Positions 29,268 to 38,223 of a stretch of 64,000 bases of DNA are shown here, one piece after another. The stretch's first letter is position 1. Each line of letters opens with the position of its first letter. The stretch is taken from NCBI RefSeq assembly GCF_024623455.1, contig NZ_JANIPJ010000004.1:62001-126000 (forward strand). The letters are read 5' to 3'. Below the pieces are notes generated by a model. The model ran no database searches, had not been told where the DNA came from, and saw only the letters and a program-made list of their open reading frames with translations. This stretch comes from Paenibacillus soyae. Its GTDB lineage: Bacteria > Bacillota > Bacilli > Paenibacillales > Paenibacillaceae. Position numbers and translations under genes: made by a program.

Positions 29268-30173
29268 TTACCGCTCGCCCTCCACCAATACCTCCGGCAC
29301 CAGCTTCACGCCGAAGCGCTCCTCTACGGTGCTCTGTATGTGTGTCATAAGGGCGAGAACATCTTTAGCTGTCGCTTGCCCGGTGTTGATGATGAAATTG
29401 GCGTGAAGCTCGGATACTTGCGCTCCGCCGACGGTATACCCCTTCAGGCCGGCTTCTTGGATCAGCCTGGCGGCGAAGTCTCCTTGCGGGTTGCGGAACA
29501 CGCTTCCCGCGCAGGCCAGCTGCAGCGGCTGCGTCCGGAGTCTCCGCTCCTTGTAGGTAGCCAAGGTGGATGCGATCTCCATCCGGTCGCCTTCCTCGAG
29601 CTCGAAAGCCGCTTCGACGACAAGTCCCTTCATCTCGTGAAGGACCGAGTGACGATAGCCAAACCGCATATCCTTCTCTTCGTAACGAACCAATTCACCC
29701 GTCTCCAGAACAATGTCAGCATACTTGAAAATACGTGACACATCCGACCCGTGCGCTCCCGCGTTCATGTAGACGGCTCCGCCGACCGTTCCCGGAATCC
29801 CCGACGCGAATTCCAGCCCCGTCAGACCTTGCCTGCCCGCCATGACCGACAGCTTGATGAAAGAATACGACGCTCCCGCTATTGCGGTCGTTCCTTCGAA
29901 ACGCACGTAATCCAGACCACCTGCCGGTTTGATGACAACGCCGCGAATGCCCTTGTCGCCGACAAGCATGTTGGAGCCGCGGCCCAGATTGGTCCAGGCC
30001 ACCCCATGCTTATGCAGCAGCTTCACGATTGCGATCAGCTCCTCTTTCCCTGACGGAAGAATGACCAGATCGGCGGGTCCGCCGATTTTCCATGTGGTAT
30101 GTTTCGACAGCGGTTCGTTCGGTAATAGTTCTCCTAATCTCGCTTTCTCAAGCTCCGCTATAAGTGCTTTCAT
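29268..30173 (-). CDS. murB: UDP-N-acetylenolpyruvoylglucosamine reductase
   Basis: FAD- and NADPH-dependent reduction of the MurA product to UDP-MurNAc. FAD-binding segments: HTTWKIGGPADLVILP (residues ~25-40) and LEFASGIPGTVGGAVYMNAGAHG (~118-140). The catalytic serine region CAGSVFRNP is present. 301 aa, the type II form. AAGGAGG lies before the start, and murA follows by 15 bases. Confidence 0.96.
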   Translation of the reverse strand: MKALIAELEKARLGELLPNEPLSKHTTWKIGGPADLVILPSGKEELIAIVKLLHKHGVAWTNLGRGSNMLVGDKGIRGVVIKPAGGLDYVRFEGTTAIAGASYSFIKLSVMAGRQGLTGLEFASGIPGTVGGAVYMNAGAHGSDVSRIFKYADIVLETGELVRYEEKDMRFGYRHSVLHEMKGLVVEAAFELEEGDRMEIASTLATYKERRLRTQPLQLACAGSVFRNPQGDFAARLIQEAGLKGYTVGGAQVSELHANFIINTGQATAKDVLALMTHIQSTVEERFGVKLVPEVLVEGER

Positions 30174-30330
30174 TGCGTGTGCCTCCTTAGGGTGTTGCCG
30201 TTCTTGCTTCTCGCCGCGGCCGGTAGCCGCTTTGTTGCATCTCCCGCTCGCGGGTGGTGTTGGTCACGAATATAGGGTATCTTATGCCCTGCTTTCATGT
30301 TGTGTGACAATCGCCTATTGCCAAGTGCCC

Positions 30331-31434
30331 TCAGCGCGATTTATTCAACTGACGCAGCGCTTCGGCGATGCGGGCCGCGGAATCCGGCACGGCAAGCCGC
30401 ATGGCTGCGCCCGACATGGCCGTCATGCGCTCCTGGTCGCGCAGCAGCTTCTCCATCATAGTCAGGAGAGTCTGCCCGCTAAGATCCTTCTCCAGCAGCA
30501 GCTCGGCCGCTCCGGCGTTTACGAGGCTTCTTGCGTTCGCCTCTTGATGGTTGTTCGTCACGTTCGGAGACGGAATGAGAATCGACGGCAAGCCGAGCGC
30601 TGTAATCTCCGCTAGGGACGAGGCGCCCGAGCGGCTGACGACGAGCGCCGAATCCCGCAGAACCTCCGCCATATTATTTAAATAAGGAACCAGCGTCAAC
30701 GATTCGCCGGCGCCTAGCTCTAGTATTCGTTGTTTGGTCGACTCGTAATAGATATCCCCCGTCACGAAGACGACGCGCGTGCCGGCAAGCCGGCCGAGCT
30801 GCGGCGCCATTTCGATCACCGCTTCGTTAAGCGCTCTGGCGCCGCGGCTGCCGCCTACGATAAGGGCAAGCCTTGTGCCGGATGGCAGTCCTAAGGACTG
30901 CAGCCCTTTGCCGGGGACGGCCCTCAGCACATTGGAAGCGACGGGGTTGCCCGTATAAGATGTTTCTTTGGCCTTCGGGAATTGCGTCTTCGATTCCGGG
31001 AAGCTGACGCCGATATGATCGGCGTACCGGGAGAGGAATTGGTTCGTCAGTCCCGGAATCGCGTTCTGCTCATGAATGAAAGTAGGAATGCCAAGCTTGG
31101 CCGCCGCGTATACGACGGGTCCGCAAACGTAACCGCCCGTGCCGACGACGACGTCGGGCTTGAACTCTCGCAGCAGCGCTTTGGATCGTTTGACGCCTTT
31201 CAGAAAACGGATAATCGTTTTGACGTTCTCCAGCGACAGCTTCCTGCGGAAGCCGGTTATTTCGACCGCTTCGAACGGGATGCTCTGAGCGGGCACGACC
31301 CGGCTCTCCATGCCGTTCGATGTTCCGATATATAACAGCTTCGTGTCCGGATCGATCTGCTGCATATGCTTGCCTACGGCGACCGCGGGATAAATATGGC
31401 CGCCGGTTCCTCCACCGGTTAACACGATACGCAT
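30331..31434 (-). CDS. murG: Lipid II synthase: undecaprenyl-PP-MurNAc-pentapeptide GlcNAc transferase
   Basis: GT28-family transferase on the inner membrane face. The G loops are seen as VLTGGGTGGHIYPAVAVG (near residue 5-22) and VGGSRGARALNEAV (near 187-200), with the UDP-GlcNAc site SRSGASSLAEITALGLPSILIP. The ATG at 31434 has GAGGTGA upstream and leaves a 5-base gap to ftsW/spoVE. 367 aa. A 157-base gap with no clear element precedes murB. Confidence 0.96.
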   Translation of the reverse strand: MRIVLTGGGTGGHIYPAVAVGKHMQQIDPDTKLLYIGTSNGMESRVVPAQSIPFEAVEITGFRRKLSLENVKTIIRFLKGVKRSKALLREFKPDVVVGTGGYVCGPVVYAAAKLGIPTFIHEQNAIPGLTNQFLSRYADHIGVSFPESKTQFPKAKETSYTGNPVASNVLRAVPGKGLQSLGLPSGTRLALIVGGSRGARALNEAVIEMAPQLGRLAGTRVVFVTGDIYYESTKQRILELGAGESLTLVPYLNNMAEVLRDSALVVSRSGASSLAEITALGLPSILIPSPNVTNNHQEANARSLVNAGAAELLLEKDLSGQTLLTMMEKLLRDQERMTAMSGAAMRLAVPDSAARIAEALRQLNKSR

Positions 31435-31439
31435 AGGGT

Positions 31440-32537
31440 TCACCTCGAATAACGGGATATGTTCAGCAGAATGCCAAGAGCCGTCAGCAGAAGCGTAAGC
31501 GAAGAGCCTCCGTAGCTGACGAGCGGCAGCGTAATGCCGGTAACGGGCATCATGCCGATGACAACGCCGATGTTAATTAATACTTGCACGCCGATAATGC
31601 CGGTAATGCCGACGGCGAGCAAGCTGCCGAACGTGTCGGCCGCCGCGATCGCGGTTCTGACGCCGCGCCAGACGACGACCAGGAATAATAGAATCAACGT
31701 GGCGCCGCCGATAAAGCCAAGCTCCTCTGCCAATATAGAGAAAATAAAGTCCGTCTGCGGCTCCGGCAAATAGCTGAACTTCTGGCGGCTCATGCCGAGA
31801 CCGAGGCCGACAAGGCCTCCTGGACCGACAGCAAATAAGGACTGGATGATCTGATAGCCGCCGCCGAGCGGATCGGACCACGGATCAAGGAAGGACGTAA
31901 TGCGCTGCAGCCGGTACGGAGCGGCCAGAATGAGCCCTACGAAGCCAACGACGCCGAGCATCGCAAGTCCTCCCAGATGAGCGAGCCGGGCGCCCGCCGT
32001 AAAAATAAGAATGATCGAGGCACCGACCATGACCGTGCCCGTACCGAGATCCGGCTGGAGCATGATCATGCCGAAAGCCAGGAACACGAGTCCAAGCGGC
32101 GGCATAAGTCCCTTCGTAAACTGCGTGATCATCTGCTGCTTCTCCGACAGCCACTTGGCGAGAAACAGGATCATGGCCAGCTTCATGAACTCCGACGGCT
32201 GAATGCCGAAGGAGCTGATGCCGAGCCAGCTTCGCGCGCCGCCGCGGACGACGCCCACGCCCGGAATAAGGACGATAACGAGCAGTCCGAAGCAGACGAT
32301 CAGCGCCATGGGCGCCCATTTCTTCCAGACGGAATAATGCGTCCTCATCGTAAATACTAACGCACCGACGCCTAGTCCGGCAAACAATAGCTGCCGTTTC
32401 ACATAATAGAACCGGTCGCCGAACTCGTGGAACGCGAGCACGGCGCTCGCGCTGTACACCATCACGAGACCGATCGCCAGGATCAGCCCTATTGCCGCAA
32501 GCAGCACAATATCCGGGGCAGACCGCGCTTTTGCCAT
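31440..32537 (-). CDS. spoVE: SEDS glycosyltransferase (SpoVE/FtsW type)
   Basis: Polytopic peptidoglycan polymerase that works with a class B PBP. About ten transmembrane segments and the SEDS signature near the C terminus (VIGMMPVTGITLPLVSYGGSS) are present. 365 aa. In B. subtilis the gene in this cluster is the sporulation-specific SpoVE, and FtsW is elsewhere. From sequence alone it could serve either septation or cortex synthesis. It lies between murD and murG. Confidence 0.92.
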   Translation of the reverse strand: MAKARSAPDIVLLAAIGLILAIGLVMVYSASAVLAFHEFGDRFYYVKRQLLFAGLGVGALVFTMRTHYSVWKKWAPMALIVCFGLLVIVLIPGVGVVRGGARSWLGISSFGIQPSEFMKLAMILFLAKWLSEKQQMITQFTKGLMPPLGLVFLAFGMIMLQPDLGTGTVMVGASIILIFTAGARLAHLGGLAMLGVVGFVGLILAAPYRLQRITSFLDPWSDPLGGGYQIIQSLFAVGPGGLVGLGLGMSRQKFSYLPEPQTDFIFSILAEELGFIGGATLILLFLVVVWRGVRTAIAAADTFGSLLAVGITGIIGVQVLINIGVVIGMMPVTGITLPLVSYGGSSLTLLLTALGILLNISRYSR

Positions 32538-32582
32538 CGCAACACACCTCTTAGCATGGGAAAGTAGGGACAGGCCCCCTAC

Positions 32583-34007
32583 TTACAAGGTATGCGCCGA
32601 TTGCTTAAAAATGCTCCCTCTCTGCTCGTAGGACGCAAACATGTCCCAGCTCGCGCACGCGGGAGAGAGAAGAACGATATCGCCGGCCTCCGCAAGCTCA
32701 GCGGCTTGCTTCACAGCCTGGCGCAAGGTGCTCTCGGCGTCCTTCTCATCGTTCACCGATTGCGCGTTCGCTAAACCTGCGAGCTCCGCCACCTTCAGCA
32801 GCTTCTCCTTGGTCTGGCCCAGCGCCACAAGGCCCTTCAGACCTCGGAATACCGGCAGCAGCTCCATGTAATCGGAGCCCCGGTCGAGGCCGCCGGCCAC
32901 GAGAATGATAGGCTTCTTCAGGGAACGCACGGACATCGTGGTCGCCGTCGGGTTCGTCGCTTTGGAATCGTTGTAGAACGCCACGCCTTCTCGTTCAGCC
33001 ACGAATTCCAGACGATGCTCGACGCCCTTGAACTGCTCCAGCGGCTTCGCCAGCGCTTCTGCCGGCGCTCCCGCGGCAAGAGCCGCCGCGATGGCCGCGA
33101 GCGCGTTCGCCGTGTTATGCCTGCCGGGGATGCCCAGCGCGTCGACGGCCATGATGACGGTCTCCTCGCCGCCGTCACGGTAAACGATGCTTCGCGGCGC
33201 GTCGTCCGTGCCTGCCGCGTTTTCTCTGTTATACGGCGGCTCAACGCAAACGCCCGTCTCCAATTTCTCGTAGAGAGAGAATGGAAGAATGGAGGATTTC
33301 AAGCCTTCGGCCGTCTTCCGGCACGCCGCGTCGTCCCAATTCAGAATGGCCGTATCTCCGCTCTCCTGATTGGCGAACAGCTTGCGCTTCGAAGCGACGT
33401 AATCTTCCATGTCGCCGTGATAGTCCAGATGCGTCTCCGCCAGGTTGAGCAGCAAGCCGATGCGCGGCCGGAACGCGGACGTTCCCTTCAGCTGGAAGCT
33501 GCTGAGCTCCGCGACGATCCACCCGTCCGGGGCGGCCTCGTCTACCGCGTCGCACAGCGGCAAACCGATATTGCCGGCCACGATCGGCTTCATGCCCGCG
33601 GCCTCCAGCAGCTCGCCGATCAACGTCGTCGTCGTCGTTTTGCCGTTCGAGCCCGTTATGCCGATGATTGGCGATGGAGACAGCCAGAAGCCGGCTTCCA
33701 CTTCCGTTACGACCTCGACCCCGCGCTCCAGCGCTTGCTTAACGGGAGGGGCCGAATAAGGAATGCCCGGATTTTTGACCAGGAGAGCCGTGTGCTCGTC
33801 TATTAGATCGTCCGGATGATAGCCGCATAGCACAGAAATGCCCAAAGCGGTCAGCTCATCCGCTTCGGGACATGATTCTCGGTCTTTCTTGTCGTTGACG
33901 ATAACGTCCGCCCCAAGCTTATGGAACAGCTTCGCGACACTGACGCCGCTTCTCGCGAGACCAAGGACGACGACGCGCCGGCCGCGGTAGGTGGAAGGAT
34001 GATTCAT
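32583..34007 (-). CDS. murD: UDP-N-acetylmuramoyl-L-alanine--D-glutamate ligase
   Basis: Adds D-Glu to UDP-MurNAc-L-Ala. Mur-ligase ATP loop IIGITGSNGKTTTTTLIG near residues 112-129. N-terminal Rossmann-like UDP domain starts with VVVLGLARSGVSVAKLFH. The AETHLDYHGDMEDYVASK segment is the central-domain signature. 474 aa. Separated from mraY by a 167-base repeat element, unlike the tight junctions elsewhere. Confidence 0.96.
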   Translation of the reverse strand: MNHPSTYRGRRVVVLGLARSGVSVAKLFHKLGADVIVNDKKDRESCPEADELTALGISVLCGYHPDDLIDEHTALLVKNPGIPYSAPPVKQALERGVEVVTEVEAGFWLSPSPIIGITGSNGKTTTTTLIGELLEAAGMKPIVAGNIGLPLCDAVDEAAPDGWIVAELSSFQLKGTSAFRPRIGLLLNLAETHLDYHGDMEDYVASKRKLFANQESGDTAILNWDDAACRKTAEGLKSSILPFSLYEKLETGVCVEPPYNRENAAGTDDAPRSIVYRDGGEETVIMAVDALGIPGRHNTANALAAIAAALAAGAPAEALAKPLEQFKGVEHRLEFVAEREGVAFYNDSKATNPTATTMSVRSLKKPIILVAGGLDRGSDYMELLPVFRGLKGLVALGQTKEKLLKVAELAGLANAQSVNDEKDAESTLRQAVKQAAELAEAGDIVLLSPACASWDMFASYEQRGSIFKQSAHTL

Positions 34008-34100
34008 AGGGACATTCCTTTCTATGTATGCAGGAAGCGGCCCTCTCCGCGAGAACCGCCCATGCTTTAAGTATTATTTAAAAGTATTAATTTAAATAGA

Positions 34101-34267
34101 GTTCAAAAAGTTCGGTTTTCAGCACCGAGAAGATGGAAAGAAGCTAGAAATTGAGGAGCGGAACGTAGCCTAGGCTACGTGAGCACCGGAAAGTTCGGCT
34201 GAATTCCATATTCGATGTCGAGTAAGCTCCTTGAGATTCTTCGTGATCAAAAGCGGACTTTTTGAAC
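34101..34267. repeat. MITE-like inverted-repeat element in the mraY-murD junction
   Basis: 167 bases bounded by perfect 11-base inverted ends GTTCAAAAAGT and ACTTTTTGAAC. The pairing continues imperfectly inward for about 30 bases. The centre holds the 18-base palindrome ACGTAGCCTAGGCTACGT (34163-34180). No ORF is inside. From memory, similar elements are scattered through Paenibacillus intergenic regions, but I could not check copies. The flanks look AT-rich (TTTAAA repeats at 34076-34096), and no target duplication is clear. Two shorter inverted repeats with similar ends lie at 40214-40242 and 43141-43172. Confidence 0.7.
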
Positions 34268-34274
34268 TACCTCT

Positions 34275-35231
34275 TCAGATGACCAGGAGCACGCCGGCTG
34301 TTGCGAAGAGCAACCCCACGAACCAGAACACCGTCACGACCTTCCATTCGGACCAGCCCGACAGCTCGAAGTGATGATGGATCGGACTCATCTTGAAGAT
34401 CCGCTTGCCTCTCAATTTGAACGAGGTGACCTGCAGGATGACCGACAGCATCTCGAGCACGAACACGCCGCCGATCAGGATAAGCAGCAGCTCCGTCTTC
34501 GTCAGGATCGCCACGGCCGCGATGCCTCCGCCGATTCCGAGCGAGCCCATATCGCCCATGAACACCTTCGCGGGATGCGCGTTGAACACCAGGAAGCCCA
34601 GCACGGCGCCGATCATGGCCGCGGAGAACACCGCGGACTCGTGCGAGGAGAACTGGAGCGCCACGATGGTGAAGGCGCCGAACGCGATCGCGCTTGTGCC
34701 GGCGAGCAAGCCGTCCAGCCCGTCCGTGAAATTAACGGAGTTGCTGGCCGCGAACATGATGATGACCACGAACGGATAATAGAACCAGCCAAGATCGAAG
34801 CCGAAGCCCGTCCCAGGCACCGTAATTTCGGTGCTGTGATTCATATTGTAAAGCATGGCGCAAACGACGACGGAGAACAGAAGCTGTCCGAACAGCTTCT
34901 GCCTCGCCGTCAGGCCCAGCGAACGCTTGAACACGATCTTGATATAATCGTCCAGGAAGCCGACGAGCCCGAAGCCGAGCGATGCGGTAAGCAGCACCCA
35001 GAATTCCGGCGTTTTGTCGGCGAACCGGAGGAACGCGATCAGCATCGCGATCATGATGATAATGCCGCCCATCGTCGGCGTGCCGCTCTTCTTCAGATGG
35101 CTCTGCGGGCCGACCTCGCGGATTTGCTGACCGAATTTCAGTCTGCGGAGAAGCGGGATGAACAATGGTCCTAGCAGAACCGCTAGCAAGAAAGAAGTGC
35201 CGATCGAAAACAAAATGACCATCATGTCCAT
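34275..35231 (-). CDS. mraY: Phospho-N-acetylmuramoyl-pentapeptide transferase
   Basis: Makes lipid I from UDP-MurNAc-pentapeptide and undecaprenyl phosphate. About ten transmembrane helices. The catalytic aspartate motifs are FLDDYIKI (near residue 95), [10 protein letters not shown] (near 163) and the C-terminal [15 protein letters not shown]. The ATG at 35231 with AAGGGGTGA upstream gives 318 aa. The open frame upstream overlaps murF. It follows murF by 4 bases. Confidence 0.97.
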   Translation of the reverse strand: MDMMVILFSIGTSFLLAVLLGPLFIPLLRRLKFGQQIREVGPQSHLKKSGTPTMGGIIIMIAMLIAFLRFADKTPEFWVLLTASLGFGLVGFLDDYIKIVFKRSLGLTARQKLFGQLLFSVVVCAMLYNMNHSTEITVPGTGFGFDLGWFYYPFVVIIMFAASNSVNFTDGLDGLLAGTSAIAFGAFTIVALQFSSHESAVFSAAMIGAVLGFLVFNAHPAKVFMGDMGSLGIGGGIAAVAILTKTELLLILIGGVFVLEMLSVILQVTSFKLRGKRIFKMSPIHHHFELSGWSEWKVVTVFWFVGLLFATAGVLLVI

Positions 35232-35235
35232 CTTC

Positions 35236-36651
35236 TCACCCCTTCTCCAAAGCTTGGACAACCTGTTCCATGCGCATACCCCTCGAACCCTTCACCAGCA
35301 CGAGGTCCTCCGGCCGAAGCTTCTCCTTCAGCCATGCCGCAAGCTCTTCCTTGTCTTCGAAATGGCGGACAAGGCCTTGGCCGGCCGCGTCAGGCAGGCT
35401 GCGTGCCGCCGCTTCGGCGGTATGGACGGACAACGGACCGTGCGTCAGCACGCCTTCCGCTTTGCCGCCCGCCAAGTATTCGCCCATCTCGGCATGCAGC
35501 GACGCTTCGTCCGGACCCAGCTCCAGCATGTCGCCGAGCACGATCCATCTTCTTCCGAAGCCTTCCAGCCCCGCGACCAAATCGATGGCCGCGCGGACCG
35601 CGGTAGGGTTCGCGTTGTAGGCGTCGTTTAGGACGACCGCGCCGCCCGCCGCGCGCGACGGCTCGATCCGCATGCCCGTCAGCTTGAGCGATTCGAAGCC
35701 CCGCGCGATGTCCTTCGGCTGCACGCCGAACATTCTCGCGGCCGCGATCGCGGCTAGCGCGTTGCTGATGTTATGCCGTCCGGGCACCGAAATCCGGAGC
35801 GCGCCCAGCGCCGTCGGTTCGCCTCTGTAGAGAGCCGTGAAGCCGCTGTCCGTCGGCGACAGCCCGATATCCTTGGCGGACCAGTCGCAAGGCTTCTCCA
35901 GGCCGAATGTCCGGAGCGTGACGCCCTCCGGCAGCTTCATGGCCGCAAGCCCTTCCTCGAGCAGAGGCTCGTCGCCGTTGTAGAGCAGCACGCCTCCCTC
36001 GGAAAGTCCGAGCGCGATTTCGAGCTTCGCTTTCGCGATGCCCGCGCGCGAGCCAAGCTGGAGCAGATGGGCATCGCCGATGTTCGTAATGATGGCGACG
36101 TCGGGCTGAGCGATCTTCGTTAGAAGCTCGATTTCGCCGAAGCCGCTCATGCCCATCTCGAGCACGGCCACCTCCGTATCCTCGTCCATTTTCAGAAGCG
36201 TCAGAGGCAGCCCGATATGGTTATTCAGGTTGCCTTCCGTCTTCAGGACGCGATACTGGACGCCAAGCAGAGCAGCGGTCATATCCTTGGTCGTCGTCTT
36301 CCCGTTGCTGCCGGTTATGCCGACGATCCGAGCCATCAGCTCGCCGCGGTATGCCGAAGCAAGCCGCTGCAACGCGGACAGCGTATCGTCGACCAGCAGG
36401 AAAGGAAGTTCCGCGAGCGCCGCCGGTATCTCCCTGTCCTTCTGCCACAGCATGGCTTTGGCGCCGCTTGCCGCGGCTTGCTCCGCAAAGTCGTGACCGT
36501 CGAACCGATCGCCGACGATCGGCACGAACAGCTCGCCGCTTCCCGCTATTCTGCTGTCTGTCATAACGCCGCTTACGGATTCCTCCGCGCGGCCACCCTT
36601 GCGAATCGCGCCGCACATGGACGCGATTTGCCCTATAGTCCGTTTAATCAA
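35236..36651 (-). CDS. murF: UDP-N-acetylmuramoyl-tripeptide--D-alanyl-D-alanine ligase
   Basis: Adds D-Ala-D-Ala to the tripeptide. ATP loop IVGITGSNGKTTTKDMTAALL near residues 112-130 and VLNDAYNANPTAVRAA near 323-338. 471 aa. The start is a TTG at 36651 overlapping the murE stop in TTGA, with AAGGGGA upstream. No better ATG exists nearby. Bacillus keeps murF elsewhere. Here it is in the cluster between murE and mraY. Confidence 0.95.
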   Translation of the reverse strand: MIKRTIGQIASMCGAIRKGGRAEESVSGVMTDSRIAGSGELFVPIVGDRFDGHDFAEQAAASGAKAMLWQKDREIPAALAELPFLLVDDTLSALQRLASAYRGELMARIVGITGSNGKTTTKDMTAALLGVQYRVLKTEGNLNNHIGLPLTLLKMDEDTEVAVLEMGMSGFGEIELLTKIAQPDVAIITNIGDAHLLQLGSRAGIAKAKLEIALGLSEGGVLLYNGDEPLLEEGLAAMKLPEGVTLRTFGLEKPCDWSAKDIGLSPTDSGFTALYRGEPTALGALRISVPGRHNISNALAAIAAARMFGVQPKDIARGFESLKLTGMRIEPSRAAGGAVVLNDAYNANPTAVRAAIDLVAGLEGFGRRWIVLGDMLELGPDEASLHAEMGEYLAGGKAEGVLTHGPLSVHTAEAAARSLPDAAGQGLVRHFEDKEELAAWLKEKLRPEDLVLVKGSRGMRMEQVVQALEKG

Positions 36652-38135
36652 TGTATTAGTCCCCTTATAGCTTCTTTTGCTTCTATGCGATCGTCGAAAT
36701 CGTATACCTTGTCTCCGACGAGCTGATAGGTTTCATGACCTTTCCCCGCAATCAATACTACATCGCCCGGGCTTGCCATTTCAACCGCTTTTTGAATCGC
36801 TTCGCGCCGATCCGGCAGAAGCTGGTATCTTTCTCTCGAGACGGACGCGCCTGCGAGTCCCGCTTCGATGTCCGCGATGATCCGATTCGGGTCTTCCGTC
36901 CTGGGATTATCGGAGGTGACGATCAAGAGATCCGCATGCTTCGCCGCGATCCGCCCCATGAGGGGACGCTTCGTACGATCGCGGTCGCCTCCGCAGCCGA
37001 ACACGCAGATCACCCGATTCTCCGCGAATTCGCGCACCGCGCGCAGCACGTTCTCGAGTCCGTCCGGCGTATGCGCGTAATCGACGACGACGGCGAACGG
37101 CTGTCCCTCCTCTACGCTCTCTACTCGTCCGGGCACGCCCGGAATCGACTCCAGCGACCGTTTGATCGCTTCCAGCTCTATGCCCTCGATCAGCGCCGCC
37201 GAGACGGCCGCAAGCGCGTTGTACACATTGAATTTGCCGGGCAGCTTCAGCTGGATGTCGGCTTCGCCGCGGAATGTCCGCACATGGAACCGAGTGCCTT
37301 GGGCGGTAATCTTAATGTCGGTCGCGCGCACGTCGGCCTCGTGCTCCAGGCCGTAAGTAATGACTTCCGCGGCGGTCAGCATGCCGAATCTGGCGGAAGC
37401 CGGATCGTCCGCGTTCAGAACCGCGTATGAGCGTTCCGCGGGCGACTCCGGGTAGGCGTTGCCAAGCCTGGAGAAGAACAACCCTTTCGCGTCGGCGTAT
37501 TTCTCCATGGTGCCGTGATAATCGAGATGATCCTGCGTCAGGTTCGTGAAGATCGCCGTGCGGAACCGGCAGCCCTTCACCCTGCCTTGCTCCAGCGCGT
37601 GGGACGACACCTCCATGGCGCAGTACCGCATGCCGGCGTCCCGCATTTCACCGAGCTGGCGCTGAAGCTCGTGAGCGTCCGGCGTCGTGCCGCTCATAGG
37701 GAACGATTTGCCGCCGTAACGCCATTCGATCGTTCCGATCACGCCGGACGCCTTGCCGCTGTCGTTCAAGATGCGCTCTATTAAATAAGTCGTAGTCGTC
37801 TTCCCGTTTGTGCCCGTCACGCCGATCACTTTGACGTGCTCGCTCGGATGGGCGTACACGTAATCCGATATAATCGCGGTCGCCAGCTTGCTGTCCTTCA
37901 CGATCAGCTGCGGCACGTCAAGCGGCAGCGGCCTCTCGCACACGATGGCGCTCGCACCCCGCTTCACGGCATCCCCGGCGAACGCGTGTCCGTCCACTGT
38001 CAGACCCGGCACGCACAAGAACAGCTGACCCGGCCGAACCCTTCTCGAATCCTTCTCCACCCCTGTAAATTCCGTCATTTCATCCCCAACCAAACGGGCT
38101 GTTAACAGCAAATCCGTTAGATCGCGCAGACGCAT
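36648..38135 (-). CDS. murE: UDP-N-acetylmuramoyl-tripeptide synthetase (meso-diaminopimelate adding)
   Basis: Adds the third residue of the stem peptide. ATP loop VTGTNGKTTTTYL at residues 106-118. The DNPR motif (VTSDNPRTEDPN, near residue 410) identifies meso-diaminopimelate specificity rather than lysine, which fits dapL in the same window. The ATG at 38135 is chosen with GGGAGG ten bases before it. 495 aa. Confidence 0.96.
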   Translation of the reverse strand: MRLRDLTDLLLTARLVGDEMTEFTGVEKDSRRVRPGQLFLCVPGLTVDGHAFAGDAVKRGASAIVCERPLPLDVPQLIVKDSKLATAIISDYVYAHPSEHVKVIGVTGTNGKTTTTYLIERILNDSGKASGVIGTIEWRYGGKSFPMSGTTPDAHELQRQLGEMRDAGMRYCAMEVSSHALEQGRVKGCRFRTAIFTNLTQDHLDYHGTMEKYADAKGLFFSRLGNAYPESPAERSYAVLNADDPASARFGMLTAAEVITYGLEHEADVRATDIKITAQGTRFHVRTFRGEADIQLKLPGKFNVYNALAAVSAALIEGIELEAIKRSLESIPGVPGRVESVEEGQPFAVVVDYAHTPDGLENVLRAVREFAENRVICVFGCGGDRDRTKRPLMGRIAAKHADLLIVTSDNPRTEDPNRIIADIEAGLAGASVSRERYQLLPDRREAIQKAVEMASPGDVVLIAGKGHETYQLVGDKVYDFDDRIEAKEAIRGLIH

Positions 38136-38223
38136 ATCCACCAAGCCTCCCTCGATAACTCTGACGGGATACTATATGCCGCCCAAAGCTAACAGGTTAA
38201 TGGCCCAGCCGTCCTTGCGAAAG

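Noticed and set aside
34371..35174. 267-codon plus-strand frame
   Set aside because: Antisense to mraY. Histidine, arginine and glutamate rich shadow of a membrane protein gene.
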